Source: Marinospirillum sp031581385 (GTDB lineage Bacteria > Pseudomonadota > Gammaproteobacteria > Pseudomonadales > Halomonadaceae). From it: a DNA stretch of 64,000 bases. The notes under the pieces were generated by a model. The model worked only from the letters and a program-made list of their open reading frames with translations. It was not told the origin of the DNA and made no database searches. The position numbers were made by a program, and so were the translations under genes. The stretch covers positions 496,001 to 560,000 of the forward strand of contig NZ_CP085242.1 of the NCBI RefSeq assembly GCF_044810985.1, in the 5' to 3' direction. This document shows positions 38,365 through 47,433 of the stretch, piece after piece (position 1 is the first letter of the stretch; each line of letters opens with the position of its first letter).

Positions 38365-40353
38365 ATGCCCTCGCTATGGAAGCACCTTCCCCTACGTTCG
38401 CGCCTGTTTGTATCTTTTGGTGTGCTTTTGGCAGTCATTCTTGCTTTTTCATTGATCCTGCAATCTAGTTTTCATACTTCAAGCCGGGTCACCAGCCTGA
38501 TTGAAGAAGAGCTGCCCAGCCGCCTGGAGCACCTGGGCAGTGAGGTGGCTCTGAGGTTGTCACCCAGTTTGGAAATGTCACGAAACCTGGCATCCAACAC
38601 TTATATTGAACGCTGGGTCCGGGATGGCATGCCAGAAGAAGGGCTGGATGATGTAAAAAAGGAGATGGCCCGTGTTAATGACCTTCTGGATGCGGGAATC
38701 GTTTTTATTGCTGGGAATGATGGCGACACAGCTTATTATCATCACTATCAAAAGGGGCAGCTGAATCGTCGTGTAATGGAACGTGATTCCAATGACGATG
38801 CCTGGTACTTCCGTTTTCTGAAGAGTAACGCACCATATGAGCTGAACCTGGACTCCAACGAGTTCAGTGGTGAACAGCTGCAGATGTTTGTCAATTACCG
38901 GAGTTTGCAGCAGAACCCTCAAGGGGAACCGGTCAGTGTTGCCGGTGTAGGCATTGATATGCTGCATCTGGCGGAAATGATCAGTGCTTATCGTCTTGGG
39001 GAAACCGGACGGGCCTCTCTGGTCAGTGCTGATGGTCAGGTTCAGGTTGCACCAGAAGCGACCCTGGTCAGGGATTTTTCTGCATCAGCTGAATTGAGCA
39101 GTCTGCTGAATAGAGACAAAATTCAGGTGCTGGAAACCCGCCATGATGGAGAAGAGCTTTTTGTTGGCTCCATCTGGGTTGAAGACCTTCAGCGTTTCTT
39201 GATGGTGGAAGTGCCGCGCAGTGAGTTTATGGGGGCGATCAACCAGCAGCTCTACACCTCCCTGTTGATCGGTGCCGTACTGATCCTGCTCAGCCTGCTG
39301 GTGCTTTACCCGCTTTCCGGCAGCTTGACGCGCCCACTGAAGGCTTTTCAGGAGCAGCTGCAGCAGATCACCCATTCCCTGGATCTCAGTCAGCGTATTC
39401 AGGTTCCTGATGATGCCGAATTGGGTAAGCTGGCCCAGCAAACCAATGGCCTGTTGGAAAAAATTCATAATGTGATCACGGCCGTCTCCAGTAGCTCCAC
39501 GCAGTTGAATGATTCCGCCAACCGTTTGGCTTACACGGCCGGTCTGGTGAGTCGCAACAGCGATCTGCAGGATGAAGTCAGCCAGTCGATGGCAGCTGCC
39601 GTGGAAGAAATGTCCTCCTCGGTGGCGGAGATCACCTCCACCATGGAAGAACTGTCCACTTCTTCAACCCAGATTGCCGATCATTCCCAGTCGGTGGTGG
39701 ATGTCGCCAACCTGACGCTGGATAACAGCCGCAAAGGTGTGGATGCCATGCAGCACCTTCAGGAGCGCATGGGGGATATCTACTCGGACAGCCAGCAGAG
39801 TCTGGCGGAAATCATGGAGTTGGGTGCCAAGTCCAAGCAGATCAGCCGGGTGATGGATCTGATCAATGATCTGGCCGACCAGACCAAGCTGATTGCCTTC
39901 AATGCCGCCCTGGAAGCCTCCAGTGCCGGGGAATCCGGTAAGCGTTTCTCGGTGGTGGCCAGTGAAATCCGGCGTCTGGCCGACAGTGTCACCGACTCCA
40001 CCCGTGAAATTGAGGATCGCATTCAGGAAATTCAGGACTCCATCAGCCGTCTGGTCATCACCTCGGAAAAGGGCTCCAATTCGATTCAGGCGGGAATGGA
40101 AGTCAGCTCCAGCACGGCAGAGGATCTCAACGCTCTGCTGGAAGCGGCCAGCCAGACCAGCAGTGCCGCCGAACAGATTTCCCTGTCAACCAAACAGCAA
40201 AAGACCGCCAGCAGTCAGGTGGTAGTGGCGCTGCGGGATATAGCCTCAGCCAGTTCCCACAATGCCCAGTCGGTGCGTTCAATTACCGATATCAGCGAGG
40301 ATATGGTCGCCATGTCGGATCAGCTGAACGAACTGGTCAAGGCCTTCAAATAA
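38365..40353 (+). CDS. Methyl-accepting chemotaxis protein, first receptor of the Wsp-like operon
   Basis: 662 residues. Transmembrane helix 1 (VSFGVLLAVILAFSLIL), a periplasmic region of about 250 residues with a Cache-like fold (YIERWVRDGMPEEG; AWYFRFLKSN), transmembrane helix 2 (LYTSLLIGAVLILLSLLVLYP), HAMP (SGSLTRPLKAF) and a C-terminal signalling domain whose hairpin tip is the region LINDLADQTKLIAFNAALEAS. No CheR-tethering pentapeptide at the C-terminus. Residues from about 388 onward are identical to the second receptor until near the end. First gene of the operon; 22 bp to the next. Confidence 0.92.
   Translation: MPSLWKHLPLRSRLFVSFGVLLAVILAFSLILQSSFHTSSRVTSLIEEELPSRLEHLGSEVALRLSPSLEMSRNLASNTYIERWVRDGMPEEGLDDVKKEMARVNDLLDAGIVFIAGNDGDTAYYHHYQKGQLNRRVMERDSNDDAWYFRFLKSNAPYELNLDSNEFSGEQLQMFVNYRSLQQNPQGEPVSVAGVGIDMLHLAEMISAYRLGETGRASLVSADGQVQVAPEATLVRDFSASAELSSLLNRDKIQVLETRHDGEELFVGSIWVEDLQRFLMVEVPRSEFMGAINQQLYTSLLIGAVLILLSLLVLYPLSGSLTRPLKAFQEQLQQITHSLDLSQRIQVPDDAELGKLAQQTNGLLEKIHNVITAVSSSSTQLNDSANRLAYTAGLVSRNSDLQDEVSQSMAAAVEEMSSSVAEITSTMEELSTSSTQIADHSQSVVDVANLTLDNSRKGVDAMQHLQERMGDIYSDSQQSLAEIMELGAKSKQISRVMDLINDLADQTKLIAFNAALEASSAGESGKRFSVVASEIRRLADSVTDSTREIEDRIQEIQDSISRLVITSEKGSNSIQAGMEVSSSTAEDLNALLEAASQTSSAAEQISLSTKQQKTASSQVVVALRDIASASSHNAQSVRSITDISEDMVAMSDQLNELVKAFK
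39527..40305 (+). repeat. Direct repeat copy 1 (receptor signalling domain)
   Basis: Copy 1 of a 779-bp segment present again at 41472-42250 at constant offset 1945. The first 352 bp (39527-39878) are identical base for base; after that only scattered synonymous differences occur, and the encoded protein is identical throughout the segment. Confidence 0.95.
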
Positions 40354-40375
40354 ATTTACAAGGGGAAAGAGGCGC

Positions 40376-42319
40376 ATGAAAAAGGGCTGGCAAGAGTTGT
40401 CTTTACAAAGGAAGTTTCTGATTTCGGTTTCAGCCCTGATGCTGGCTGCTCTGGCCATGCTGAGCCTGCTGGCGGGCCAGCTCCTGACCCGGGAAGTGGA
40501 TCAGGCGGTTGCCAGTGAAATGCATAATACTCTGCAGACCGCCCAGTCCCGCACCAGTGAGTGGTTGACTGGCAAAAAGGATCAGCTGCAGGCTCTCGCG
40601 CAACACCTGCCCGGTGAGCCGGAGAACCGTGAAACCTGGGAAAGCTTTCTGACAATAGCCAGGGAAGCCCAGGGTTTTGATCTGGTGCACATTGGTACTG
40701 CGGATGGCCAGGTCATCCAGTCGCAGCCTCCCATCGAGCTGCCACCGGGGGCTGATCCCAGAACACGCCCCTGGTTTATACAGGCAAAGGAAAAGGGCGA
40801 GCTGATTCTGACGCCGGTTTATGTGGATCTGCTGACCGGGGACCTGAACATGACCCTGGCTGTGCCCTTGAAAGAAAACCCGAACCACATTCTGGGTGGG
40901 GATCTTTATATCTCGGCGGTTGTGGATGAGCTGTTGCAGCAGAAAATGCGCTGGAACAGTCAGTTATTGATGCTGGACGCAGAAGGGCGTGTTCTTGCGC
41001 ACTCCAACCCGGAGCTTCTCCAGAAAGAACTGCAGGAAGTATTGCCCGGTTTTCAGCAGCAGGGCGAGGGTATTCAGCAGGTTGAGTTTAATGATCAACC
41101 CTGGCTGGCATCGTCGATCCGCATAGAAGATACCGGATGGCAGTTTTTGTTGCTGGTTGATGCTGATGAAGTCCAGGCTGTCTCCAGTCAGCTTCTCAAG
41201 TTGCTGGGTGGCCTGGCTCTTCTGGTTACCCTGGTGAGCGGTCTGCTGGTTTATTGGCTGGCTTTGACCCTGACTCGCCCCCTGCAGAATTTTCAACAGC
41301 AACTGGAAGGCATTACCCAGACCCTGGATCTGGAGCAAAGACTGGACGTTCCCCGGCAAACCGAATGGTATCAACTGGCCAGCCAAACCAATCGTTTGCT
41401 GGAAAGGATTGACCGGGTGGTGCAAAATGTCATCCACAGCTCGACCCAGCTCAATGCCTCGGCGCGCAATCTGGCTTACACGGCCGGTCTGGTGAGTCGC
41501 AACAGCGATCTGCAGGATGAAGTCAGCCAGTCGATGGCAGCTGCCGTGGAAGAAATGTCCTCCTCGGTGGCGGAGATCACCTCCACCATGGAAGAACTGT
41601 CCACTTCTTCAACCCAGATTGCCGATCATTCCCAGTCGGTGGTGGATGTCGCCAACCTGACGCTGGATAACAGCCGCAAAGGTGTGGATGCCATGCAGCA
41701 CCTTCAGGAGCGCATGGGGGATATCTACTCGGACAGCCAGCAGAGTCTGGCGGAAATCATGGAGTTGGGTGCCAAGTCCAAGCAGATCAGCCGGGTGATG
41801 GATCTGATCAATGATCTGGCCGATCAGACCAAGCTGATTGCCTTCAATGCCGCCCTGGAAGCCTCCAGCGCCGGGGAATCCGGTAAGCGTTTCTCGGTGG
41901 TGGCCAGTGAAATCCGGCGTCTGGCCGACAGTGTCACCGATTCCACCCGGGAAATTGAGGATCGCATTCAGGAAATTCAGGACTCCATCAGCCGTCTGGT
42001 GATTACCTCCGAAAAGGGTTCCAATTCGATTCAGGCGGGCATGGAGGTCAGCTCCAGCACGGCAGAGGATCTCAATGCCCTGCTGGAAGCAGCCAGCCAG
42101 ACCAGCAGTGCTGCCGAACAGATCTCCCTGTCGACCAAGCAGCAGAAGACCGCCAGCAGTCAGGTGGTGGTGGCCCTGCGGGACATAGCCTCGGCCAGCT
42201 CCCACAATGCTCAGTCGGTGCGTTCGATTACCGATATCAGTGAAGATATGCTGGCCATGTCGCGTAGCCTGATGGATCTGGTTCAGGAATTCCGAACCAA
42301 CGGAGTTGAACGGCCATGA
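40376..42319 (+). CDS. Methyl-accepting chemotaxis protein, second receptor of the Wsp-like operon
   Basis: 647 residues. Transmembrane helix 1 (FLISVSALMLAALAMLSLLA), dCache-like periplasmic region with RTRPWFIQAKEKGE and TPVYVDLLTGDLNMTLAVP, transmembrane helix 2 (LLGGLALLVTLVSGLLVYWLA), HAMP and a signalling domain. The periplasmic part is unrelated in detail to that of the first receptor, so the ligands should differ, but the signalling domain is identical over about 259 residues. Its stop overlaps the cheB start. Confidence 0.93.
   Translation: MKKGWQELSLQRKFLISVSALMLAALAMLSLLAGQLLTREVDQAVASEMHNTLQTAQSRTSEWLTGKKDQLQALAQHLPGEPENRETWESFLTIAREAQGFDLVHIGTADGQVIQSQPPIELPPGADPRTRPWFIQAKEKGELILTPVYVDLLTGDLNMTLAVPLKENPNHILGGDLYISAVVDELLQQKMRWNSQLLMLDAEGRVLAHSNPELLQKELQEVLPGFQQQGEGIQQVEFNDQPWLASSIRIEDTGWQFLLLVDADEVQAVSSQLLKLLGGLALLVTLVSGLLVYWLALTLTRPLQNFQQQLEGITQTLDLEQRLDVPRQTEWYQLASQTNRLLERIDRVVQNVIHSSTQLNASARNLAYTAGLVSRNSDLQDEVSQSMAAAVEEMSSSVAEITSTMEELSTSSTQIADHSQSVVDVANLTLDNSRKGVDAMQHLQERMGDIYSDSQQSLAEIMELGAKSKQISRVMDLINDLADQTKLIAFNAALEASSAGESGKRFSVVASEIRRLADSVTDSTREIEDRIQEIQDSISRLVITSEKGSNSIQAGMEVSSSTAEDLNALLEAASQTSSAAEQISLSTKQQKTASSQVVVALRDIASASSHNAQSVRSITDISEDMLAMSRSLMDLVQEFRTNGVERP
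41472..42250 (+). repeat. Direct repeat copy 2 (receptor signalling domain)
   Basis: Copy 2 of the 779-bp repeat starting at 39527. Identity ends sharply on both sides: upstream where the receptors' HAMP-proximal sequences differ, and downstream at the codon following GATATG. Confidence 0.95.
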
Positions 42320-43407
42320 ATAAATCCAGGGTCTATCGGGTCTTGATCACCGATGACAGCGCCATGGCCCGAACCCTGCTCCGGGAGTTGCTGGAGCAGG
42401 ATGGCATGGAGGTCATTGCTGAAGCCCGTAACGGCAAGGAAGCCGTGGAGCTGGTTCGTCAGCACCGCCCTGATCTGGTCACCATGGATCTGCAGATGCC
42501 GGTTATGGGTGGCATTCAGGCCATTGAGGAAATCATGCATGAGAAAGCTGTCCCCATCCTGGTGGTCAGCAGTGAATCGGATGCAGAAAAAGCCTGTCAG
42601 GCACTGGATCTGGGAGCCCTAGAGGTGATTTCCAAACCGGATTACACCCCGCCACAGGCAGCCGAATTTGTTCGCAAGGTGCGGATGCTGGCTGGAGTGC
42701 CGGTGATAACCCGGCTCAGGCGTCGCTCCGTCAAATCTGCAACGCCTCCCCAACCTGCGGCCTTTCACTGGCCGGAATCAGGTCATTTCAAGGCCCGCAA
42801 CTACCAACAGGCCTTTGCCCTGGCTTCTTCAACCGGTGGCCCCCAGGCTTTGGCACGCTTGCTACCGCGCCTGGATGCGTCTTTTCCAGCCCCGATTCTG
42901 CTGGCCCAGCACATGTGCGATGGCTTCGTGGAGGGCATGGCTCACTGGCTTTCCACTCTTTGCCGGATCAAGGTCAAGGTGGCAGAAGACGGTGAGCTGC
43001 TCAAACCCGGTTGTGTTTACGTATCGCCATCGGAAACCCACCTGATCGTCACTGCCAGTCATCGTATTGCTTTGCAGGCCAGGGTGGACGGGGAAATTTA
43101 TCGCCCCAGCTGTGACCATCTGCTGGCCTCCCTGGCCGAGGTTTACGGCAAGGATGCCATCGGTGTGATTCTGACTGGGATGGGGCGGGATGGAGCCACT
43201 GGCATGCTCCGAATTCGCCAGAAGGGCGGTATCGGGCTGGCCCAGAATGAAGCCACCTCGGTGATTTATGGCATGAATCAGGAAGCGGTGAAGCTGGGCG
43301 GAGTGCATCGGGAGCTACCGATTGATGAACTGGCCGGAGAAATGCAGCGTATTCTGGAATTGACACCTGCTGGTTATCTGCAAGATCTGGAGCGGAGTCA
43401 GGTATGA
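42316..43407 (+). CDS. cheB: Chemotaxis response regulator protein-glutamate methylesterase (CheB/WspF-like)
   Basis: 363 residues. REC domain 1-125 with the phospho-Asp in TMDLQMPVMGG, then a linker and the methylesterase domain with the catalytic triad Ser (ASSTGGPQAL), His (LAQHMCDGF) and Asp (GMGRDGATGM). It removes methyl groups from receptors, giving adaptation. In Wsp-type systems the equivalent gene, wspF, is the negative regulator whose loss causes aggregation. Overlaps the receptor stop and the cheR start by ATGA. Confidence 0.95.
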   Translation: MNKSRVYRVLITDDSAMARTLLRELLEQDGMEVIAEARNGKEAVELVRQHRPDLVTMDLQMPVMGGIQAIEEIMHEKAVPILVVSSESDAEKACQALDLGALEVISKPDYTPPQAAEFVRKVRMLAGVPVITRLRRRSVKSATPPQPAAFHWPESGHFKARNYQQAFALASSTGGPQALARLLPRLDASFPAPILLAQHMCDGFVEGMAHWLSTLCRIKVKVAEDGELLKPGCVYVSPSETHLIVTASHRIALQARVDGEIYRPSCDHLLASLAEVYGKDAIGVILTGMGRDGATGMLRIRQKGGIGLAQNEATSVIYGMNQEAVKLGGVHRELPIDELAGEMQRILELTPAGYLQDLERSQV

Positions 43408-44885
43408 GTGACGACCTTCGTCCTTTCAAAGAGCTGATCAAGAACCACTGTGGCCTGCTTCTGGAAGGCATTGCTGAAGACCGTCTGCGTAAAGCCCTGC
43501 AGACGGCGGCCCAGGTTGAAGGCAAAAGGCTTGGGGATTTACTTCCCTTGCTGCAAAAGAACCAGGACCTGATTAAGGATTTGGTCAGTCAACTGACTGT
43601 CAATGAAACCTATTTTTTCCGTGAAAATGCCCAGATTCAGCTTTTGACCAGCCATCTTATACCGCGTTTGTTCAGCCTGCATGGCAAAAACCGACCCCTG
43701 AAGATTTTAAGCGCTGGCTGTTCCTCCGGCGAGGAACCCTACAGCCTGGTCATGGCTCTGGAAGAAGTCTGGGGTAAGTCAGCCCGTGAGCTTTTTCAAG
43801 TTGAAGGCGGTGATCTGGATCGGCAGATATTGCACAAGGCCCGCAAAGGCATTTATTCGCCTTTTTCCTTTCGTGGCGTTCCCGAAGACCTGCGGCTTCG
43901 CTATTTTGAATCTGCAGGGCCGCATTTTCAGTTGATTCCTGAGCTGCGTAATCGGGTGGACTTTCATGAACTGAACTTGCTGGATCCGCATTTTCCAGCC
44001 GATCTGAAGGGTTTTGATGTTTTGTTCTTCCGCAATGTTTCCATTTATTTTGATATGGAAACCCGCCTGAGAATTCAGAAAAAACTGGCTGAAATTCTCA
44101 AGCCCGATGGTTTTCTTGTCGTGGGCAGCTCGGAAACCCTGGCCAATGATCTGGGGGTTTTTACCCTGGTTGAAGAGCAGGGCCTGTATTACTTTGTCAA
44201 AGGCACGGCTCTATTACCGGCTTCTCAGCGTGCAGCTCAGCCACGTAAAATCGAAAAGCCGAGCATTGCAAAACCTGTTAAAAGCCCGACTCGGCCAGCT
44301 AGTAGGCCGCCCAGGGAAAAGCCAACGCCCAAGAAAACTACAGAGGCAGCTCCCGCCAGTGTGAGCTCCATTCTGCAACTCCTGTTGAACCAGGAAACCA
44401 GCCTGGCCAGTCAGCAGTTGGATCGACTGCTGAAATCCGGGAAAAACCTGCGCGAAGCCCGGCTCCTCAAAGCCTGGATACTGGGTAATCGCAAGGAATT
44501 CACACCGGCTTTAAGTCTGCTTCAGCAACAACTGGATGAAGAGCCCTGGTGGCTGGATGCTTTGGTGCTTCTGGGTTTGTTGAACAAATGGCAGTCACAA
44601 CCCAAGGAGGCGGAGATGGCCTTTAAAAAAGCCGTCTATGTTCAGCCCGATTGCTGGCCTGCGCATTATTATCTGGCGGAAACTTACCGCTACAGCGAAC
44701 AATACGATCTGGCGGTGCGAGCCTATCAATCCGCCCAACGACGTTTGCAGGGACAGACCGAAGCCCCCAGCGGGCTTGAACTTCTACCCCTGAGTTTACC
44801 CAGGTCGGATTTGCTGTTCCTGATAGAGCACCTGTTGACCCGCCTCAAGCAAAAGCTGGTTGCCAGCGGACAGGGAAGGGAGTAA
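43404..44885 (+). CDS. cheR: CheR methyltransferase with C-terminal TPRs (WspC-like)
   Basis: 493 residues. CheR domain (1-270) with NETYFFRE, the SAM-binding AGCSSGEEPYS, and FFRNVSIYF. A Pro/Lys-rich linker (about 275-315) leads to a C-terminal TPR-like helical region (LDALVLLGLLNKWQSQ; AEMAFKKAVYVQPDCWPAHYY). This CheR-TPR architecture is that of WspC and related ACF-class methyltransferases and suits receptors lacking a tethering pentapeptide. Starts in the cheB stop; cheA follows after three bases. Confidence 0.94.
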   Translation: MSDDLRPFKELIKNHCGLLLEGIAEDRLRKALQTAAQVEGKRLGDLLPLLQKNQDLIKDLVSQLTVNETYFFRENAQIQLLTSHLIPRLFSLHGKNRPLKILSAGCSSGEEPYSLVMALEEVWGKSARELFQVEGGDLDRQILHKARKGIYSPFSFRGVPEDLRLRYFESAGPHFQLIPELRNRVDFHELNLLDPHFPADLKGFDVLFFRNVSIYFDMETRLRIQKKLAEILKPDGFLVVGSSETLANDLGVFTLVEEQGLYYFVKGTALLPASQRAAQPRKIEKPSIAKPVKSPTRPASRPPREKPTPKKTTEAAPASVSSILQLLLNQETSLASQQLDRLLKSGKNLREARLLKAWILGNRKEFTPALSLLQQQLDEEPWWLDALVLLGLLNKWQSQPKEAEMAFKKAVYVQPDCWPAHYYLAETYRYSEQYDLAVRAYQSAQRRLQGQTEAPSGLELLPLSLPRSDLLFLIEHLLTRLKQKLVASGQGRE

Positions 44886-44888
44886 AGC

Positions 44889-47012
44889 ATGGCGCTGGAT
44901 ATCACCCGTTTTGTATTGCGTTTTATTGATGAAGCCCGGGAGCACCTGCAACTGCTCAATGAAGGGGTTGCCCTTCTGGAACAGGGTCAGGCGGACACCG
45001 AGCAGGTCAATAGCCTGTTTCGATCGGCACACACCCTCAAGGGCTCCTCCCGGATGCTCAAGCTGGTCCCGATTACCGAGACAGCCCATGCGCTGGAAGA
45101 CCTGCTGAGTGCTCTGCGCGAGGGTAAGCTGGCCTTTGAGAGCACCCGGCATTCAAGTTTGCTTTACCAGGCTCTGGATCACCTGACCAGCCTGGTTGAC
45201 CAACTGGCCGAACACCAGGATCCGACCTGCCTGCCTGATCGGGACACGGCTCTCTGTCAGGCCCTGACCCAAGCCGCCGAGGGGCAGCAAGCACCGGCAA
45301 CCCCAGAGAGTCAGAGCACCCAGGCGGAGTCGGACAAGGCACCCGCACCGGTCAAGGAAGCCAGCCTCAAAACCAGCGACAGTGTGCGTATCAAGCTGAC
45401 CCGCCTGGATGAGTTGATCAAACTGATGGGAGAAATCGTCTCCAGCCATGCTCACATGCGCGAGCTGGTCAAGGATTCCCGGCAACTCAAGCAGGATGCC
45501 AGCCTGGCCAGTTCCCGCTGGCTGAATGATCTGGATTTGTTCAATCGCGAACTGCGTGACGGAGTGCAAATCCAGGAATCCCTCATGCAGGAACTGCACG
45601 ACAAAGCCCTGCAGCTGCGCATGCTCCCCCTGACCACCATCTTTGATTCTGCAGGGCGTCTGGTTCGGGAAATGGCACGATCCCTGGGTAAGCAGGTCGA
45701 ATGTCGGGTTATCGGGGCAGAAATAGAACTGGATCGCCAGATGATTGATCAACTGGCTGATCCGGTGATCCACCTGCTGCGCAACGCCCTGGATCACGGT
45801 GTGGAAACACCCCAGGAACGCGAAGCGCTGGGCAAGCCTGCCCAGGGTCAGATCACCCTGAGTGCCTGGCAGGATGGCAGCTGGGTGGTCATTGAGGTGC
45901 GTGATGACGGTCGTGGTATTTCCCTGCAGGCCATCCGGGATAAGGTTTTGCAGAAAGAATTGATGACACCGGAACAACTGGATGCCTTGAGTGACCAGGA
46001 AATCATGGATCTGATCTTTCTGCCCGGTTTTTCCACCAGCGCCATGATTACTGAAATTTCCGGTCGTGGGGTGGGGATGGATGTGGTCAAAAGCTCGGTG
46101 GTGGACAGCCTGCAGGGTACTCTCAGAGTCCACAGCCGACCCGGAAAAGGCAGCCGTTTGAGTTTGCGTTTGCCCCTGTCACTGGCACTCATGCGGGTTC
46201 TGTTGGTGGAGGTGGAGGGCCAGAAACTGGGTTTCACCGCGCAGTACATTAGTGAACTGGTGAGAGTGAAGAGCGATGCCATGATGAGGGTGGCGGAACG
46301 CAATGCCATCATTCTGCGCAATGAGTTTGTTCCCGTCATGTCACTGAGCGAATTGATTCATCTGCCGGAAAAACCGGCCAAAATCAAAAAATCAGCGGAT
46401 GAACTCCTGCTCCTGGTGACTCAGGTTCAGCATGAAAAACTGGCCCTGGTGGTGGATGAGTTGATTGACGAGCGTGACCTGGTGATCAAACAGCTGCCTG
46501 AGCATCTGCGTCGCCAACCCCTGATTTCAGGCATGGTGACCACCGGCCACAATGAGCTGGTCAGCCTTCTACATGTGCCCCACCTGCTGGAGCGCTCACG
46601 CAAGACCAAAACAGCCACCGGAGTCAGGGTTCAGCAGGGTCAGCAGGCCAACAAGGTGCTGGTGGTTGATGATTCCCTGAATACCCGTGAAATTGAAAAG
46701 GATGTGCTGGAAGCTTATGGCTATCAGGTCACTCTGGCAGAGCATGGTCAGGATGGTCTGGAAAAGGCACTGCTGGAAGACTTTGATGCCGTGCTGACGG
46801 ACGTGGAAATGCCGGTCATGGACGGCTTCACCCTGACCGCGCGCCTGCGTGAACAGGAGCGTTATAAGAATCGCCCGATCATCATTATTACCTCACGTGA
46901 AAAAGAAAGTGATCGCCGTCGGGGCCTGGAGGTCGGCGCAGATGCCTACATTGTCAAAGGCAGTTTTGATCAAAGCAGCCTCGTTGAAACTTTAAAACTA
47001 TTACTGGGCTGA
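44889..47012 (+). CDS. cheA: Hybrid chemotaxis histidine kinase CheA with C-terminal REC (WspE-like)
   Basis: 707 residues: Hpt domain with the phospho-His at residue 48 (FRSAHTLKG), a linker without a P2 CheY-binding domain, the dimerisation domain, HATPase (HLLRNALDHGVETP; DDGRGIS; FLPGFSTS; GRGVGMDVV), a CheW-like regulatory domain, and a C-terminal receiver (KVLVVDDSLNTRE, phospho-Asp in LTDVEMPVMDG). One Hpt plus a fused REC is the WspE arrangement. It should phosphorylate the separate CheY and the diguanylate cyclase downstream. Confidence 0.94.
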   Translation: MALDITRFVLRFIDEAREHLQLLNEGVALLEQGQADTEQVNSLFRSAHTLKGSSRMLKLVPITETAHALEDLLSALREGKLAFESTRHSSLLYQALDHLTSLVDQLAEHQDPTCLPDRDTALCQALTQAAEGQQAPATPESQSTQAESDKAPAPVKEASLKTSDSVRIKLTRLDELIKLMGEIVSSHAHMRELVKDSRQLKQDASLASSRWLNDLDLFNRELRDGVQIQESLMQELHDKALQLRMLPLTTIFDSAGRLVREMARSLGKQVECRVIGAEIELDRQMIDQLADPVIHLLRNALDHGVETPQEREALGKPAQGQITLSAWQDGSWVVIEVRDDGRGISLQAIRDKVLQKELMTPEQLDALSDQEIMDLIFLPGFSTSAMITEISGRGVGMDVVKSSVVDSLQGTLRVHSRPGKGSRLSLRLPLSLALMRVLLVEVEGQKLGFTAQYISELVRVKSDAMMRVAERNAIILRNEFVPVMSLSELIHLPEKPAKIKKSADELLLLVTQVQHEKLALVVDELIDERDLVIKQLPEHLRRQPLISGMVTTGHNELVSLLHVPHLLERSRKTKTATGVRVQQGQQANKVLVVDDSLNTREIEKDVLEAYGYQVTLAEHGQDGLEKALLEDFDAVLTDVEMPVMDGFTLTARLREQERYKNRPIIIITSREKESDRRRGLEVGADAYIVKGSFDQSSLVETLKLLLG

Positions 47013-47047
47013 TGAAGCCTCTTAACAAGAACAAGCAGGAGTAAACT

Positions 47048-47407
47048 ATGCAGGTTTTAGTTGTGGATGATGATGCCCTGGCCGGAGAAATGATTGTCGC
47101 TGTTGTGGAAGAAATGGGGCATCAGCCACTGGTGGCTGAAAACGCACCCGAAGGTATGGAAAAGCTCAATGAGCATCCTGAGATCGGCCTGATTATCAGT
47201 GACATGAACATGCCTCTGGTGAATGGCATCGAGTTTTTCCGGGAAATACGCCAACAGGGCAACACCTTGCCCTTTATTCTTCTGACCGGTGATGATCCGG
47301 AAGCAGCGCGCCAGCAGGAAAGCGGCCTGAATGCCTGCATCATGAAGGACTTCAGCCTGGATGAAAGTCTGCCTGGTATTGTTCGTGATGTTCTTGGCGG
47401 TCAGTGA
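47048..47407 (+). CDS. Stand-alone CheY-like receiver
   Basis: 119 residues, a single REC domain: acidic pocket VVDDDALAG, phospho-Asp in IISDMNMPLVNG, Thr in ILLTGDDPE and Lys in CIMKDFS. The switch region is less typical than in flagellar CheY, and the protein has no output domain. It may be a phosphate sink or relay in the Wsp-like pathway. Good AGGAG before the ATG. Confidence 0.88.
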   Translation: MQVLVVDDDALAGEMIVAVVEEMGHQPLVAENAPEGMEKLNEHPEIGLIISDMNMPLVNGIEFFREIRQQGNTLPFILLTGDDPEAARQQESGLNACIMKDFSLDESLPGIVRDVLGGQ

Positions 47408-47433
47408 TCAGTGTTAATTTTACGGAGTCTGTA

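Noticed and set aside
39527..42250. Insertion sequence or phage repeat
   Set aside because: The repeat lies wholly within receptor coding sequence, in frame, and encodes a signalling domain, not a transposase.
47404..47433. Earlier start of the diguanylate cyclase
   Set aside because: It overlaps the CheY-like stop without a ribosome-binding site; ACGGAG lies before ATG 47434.
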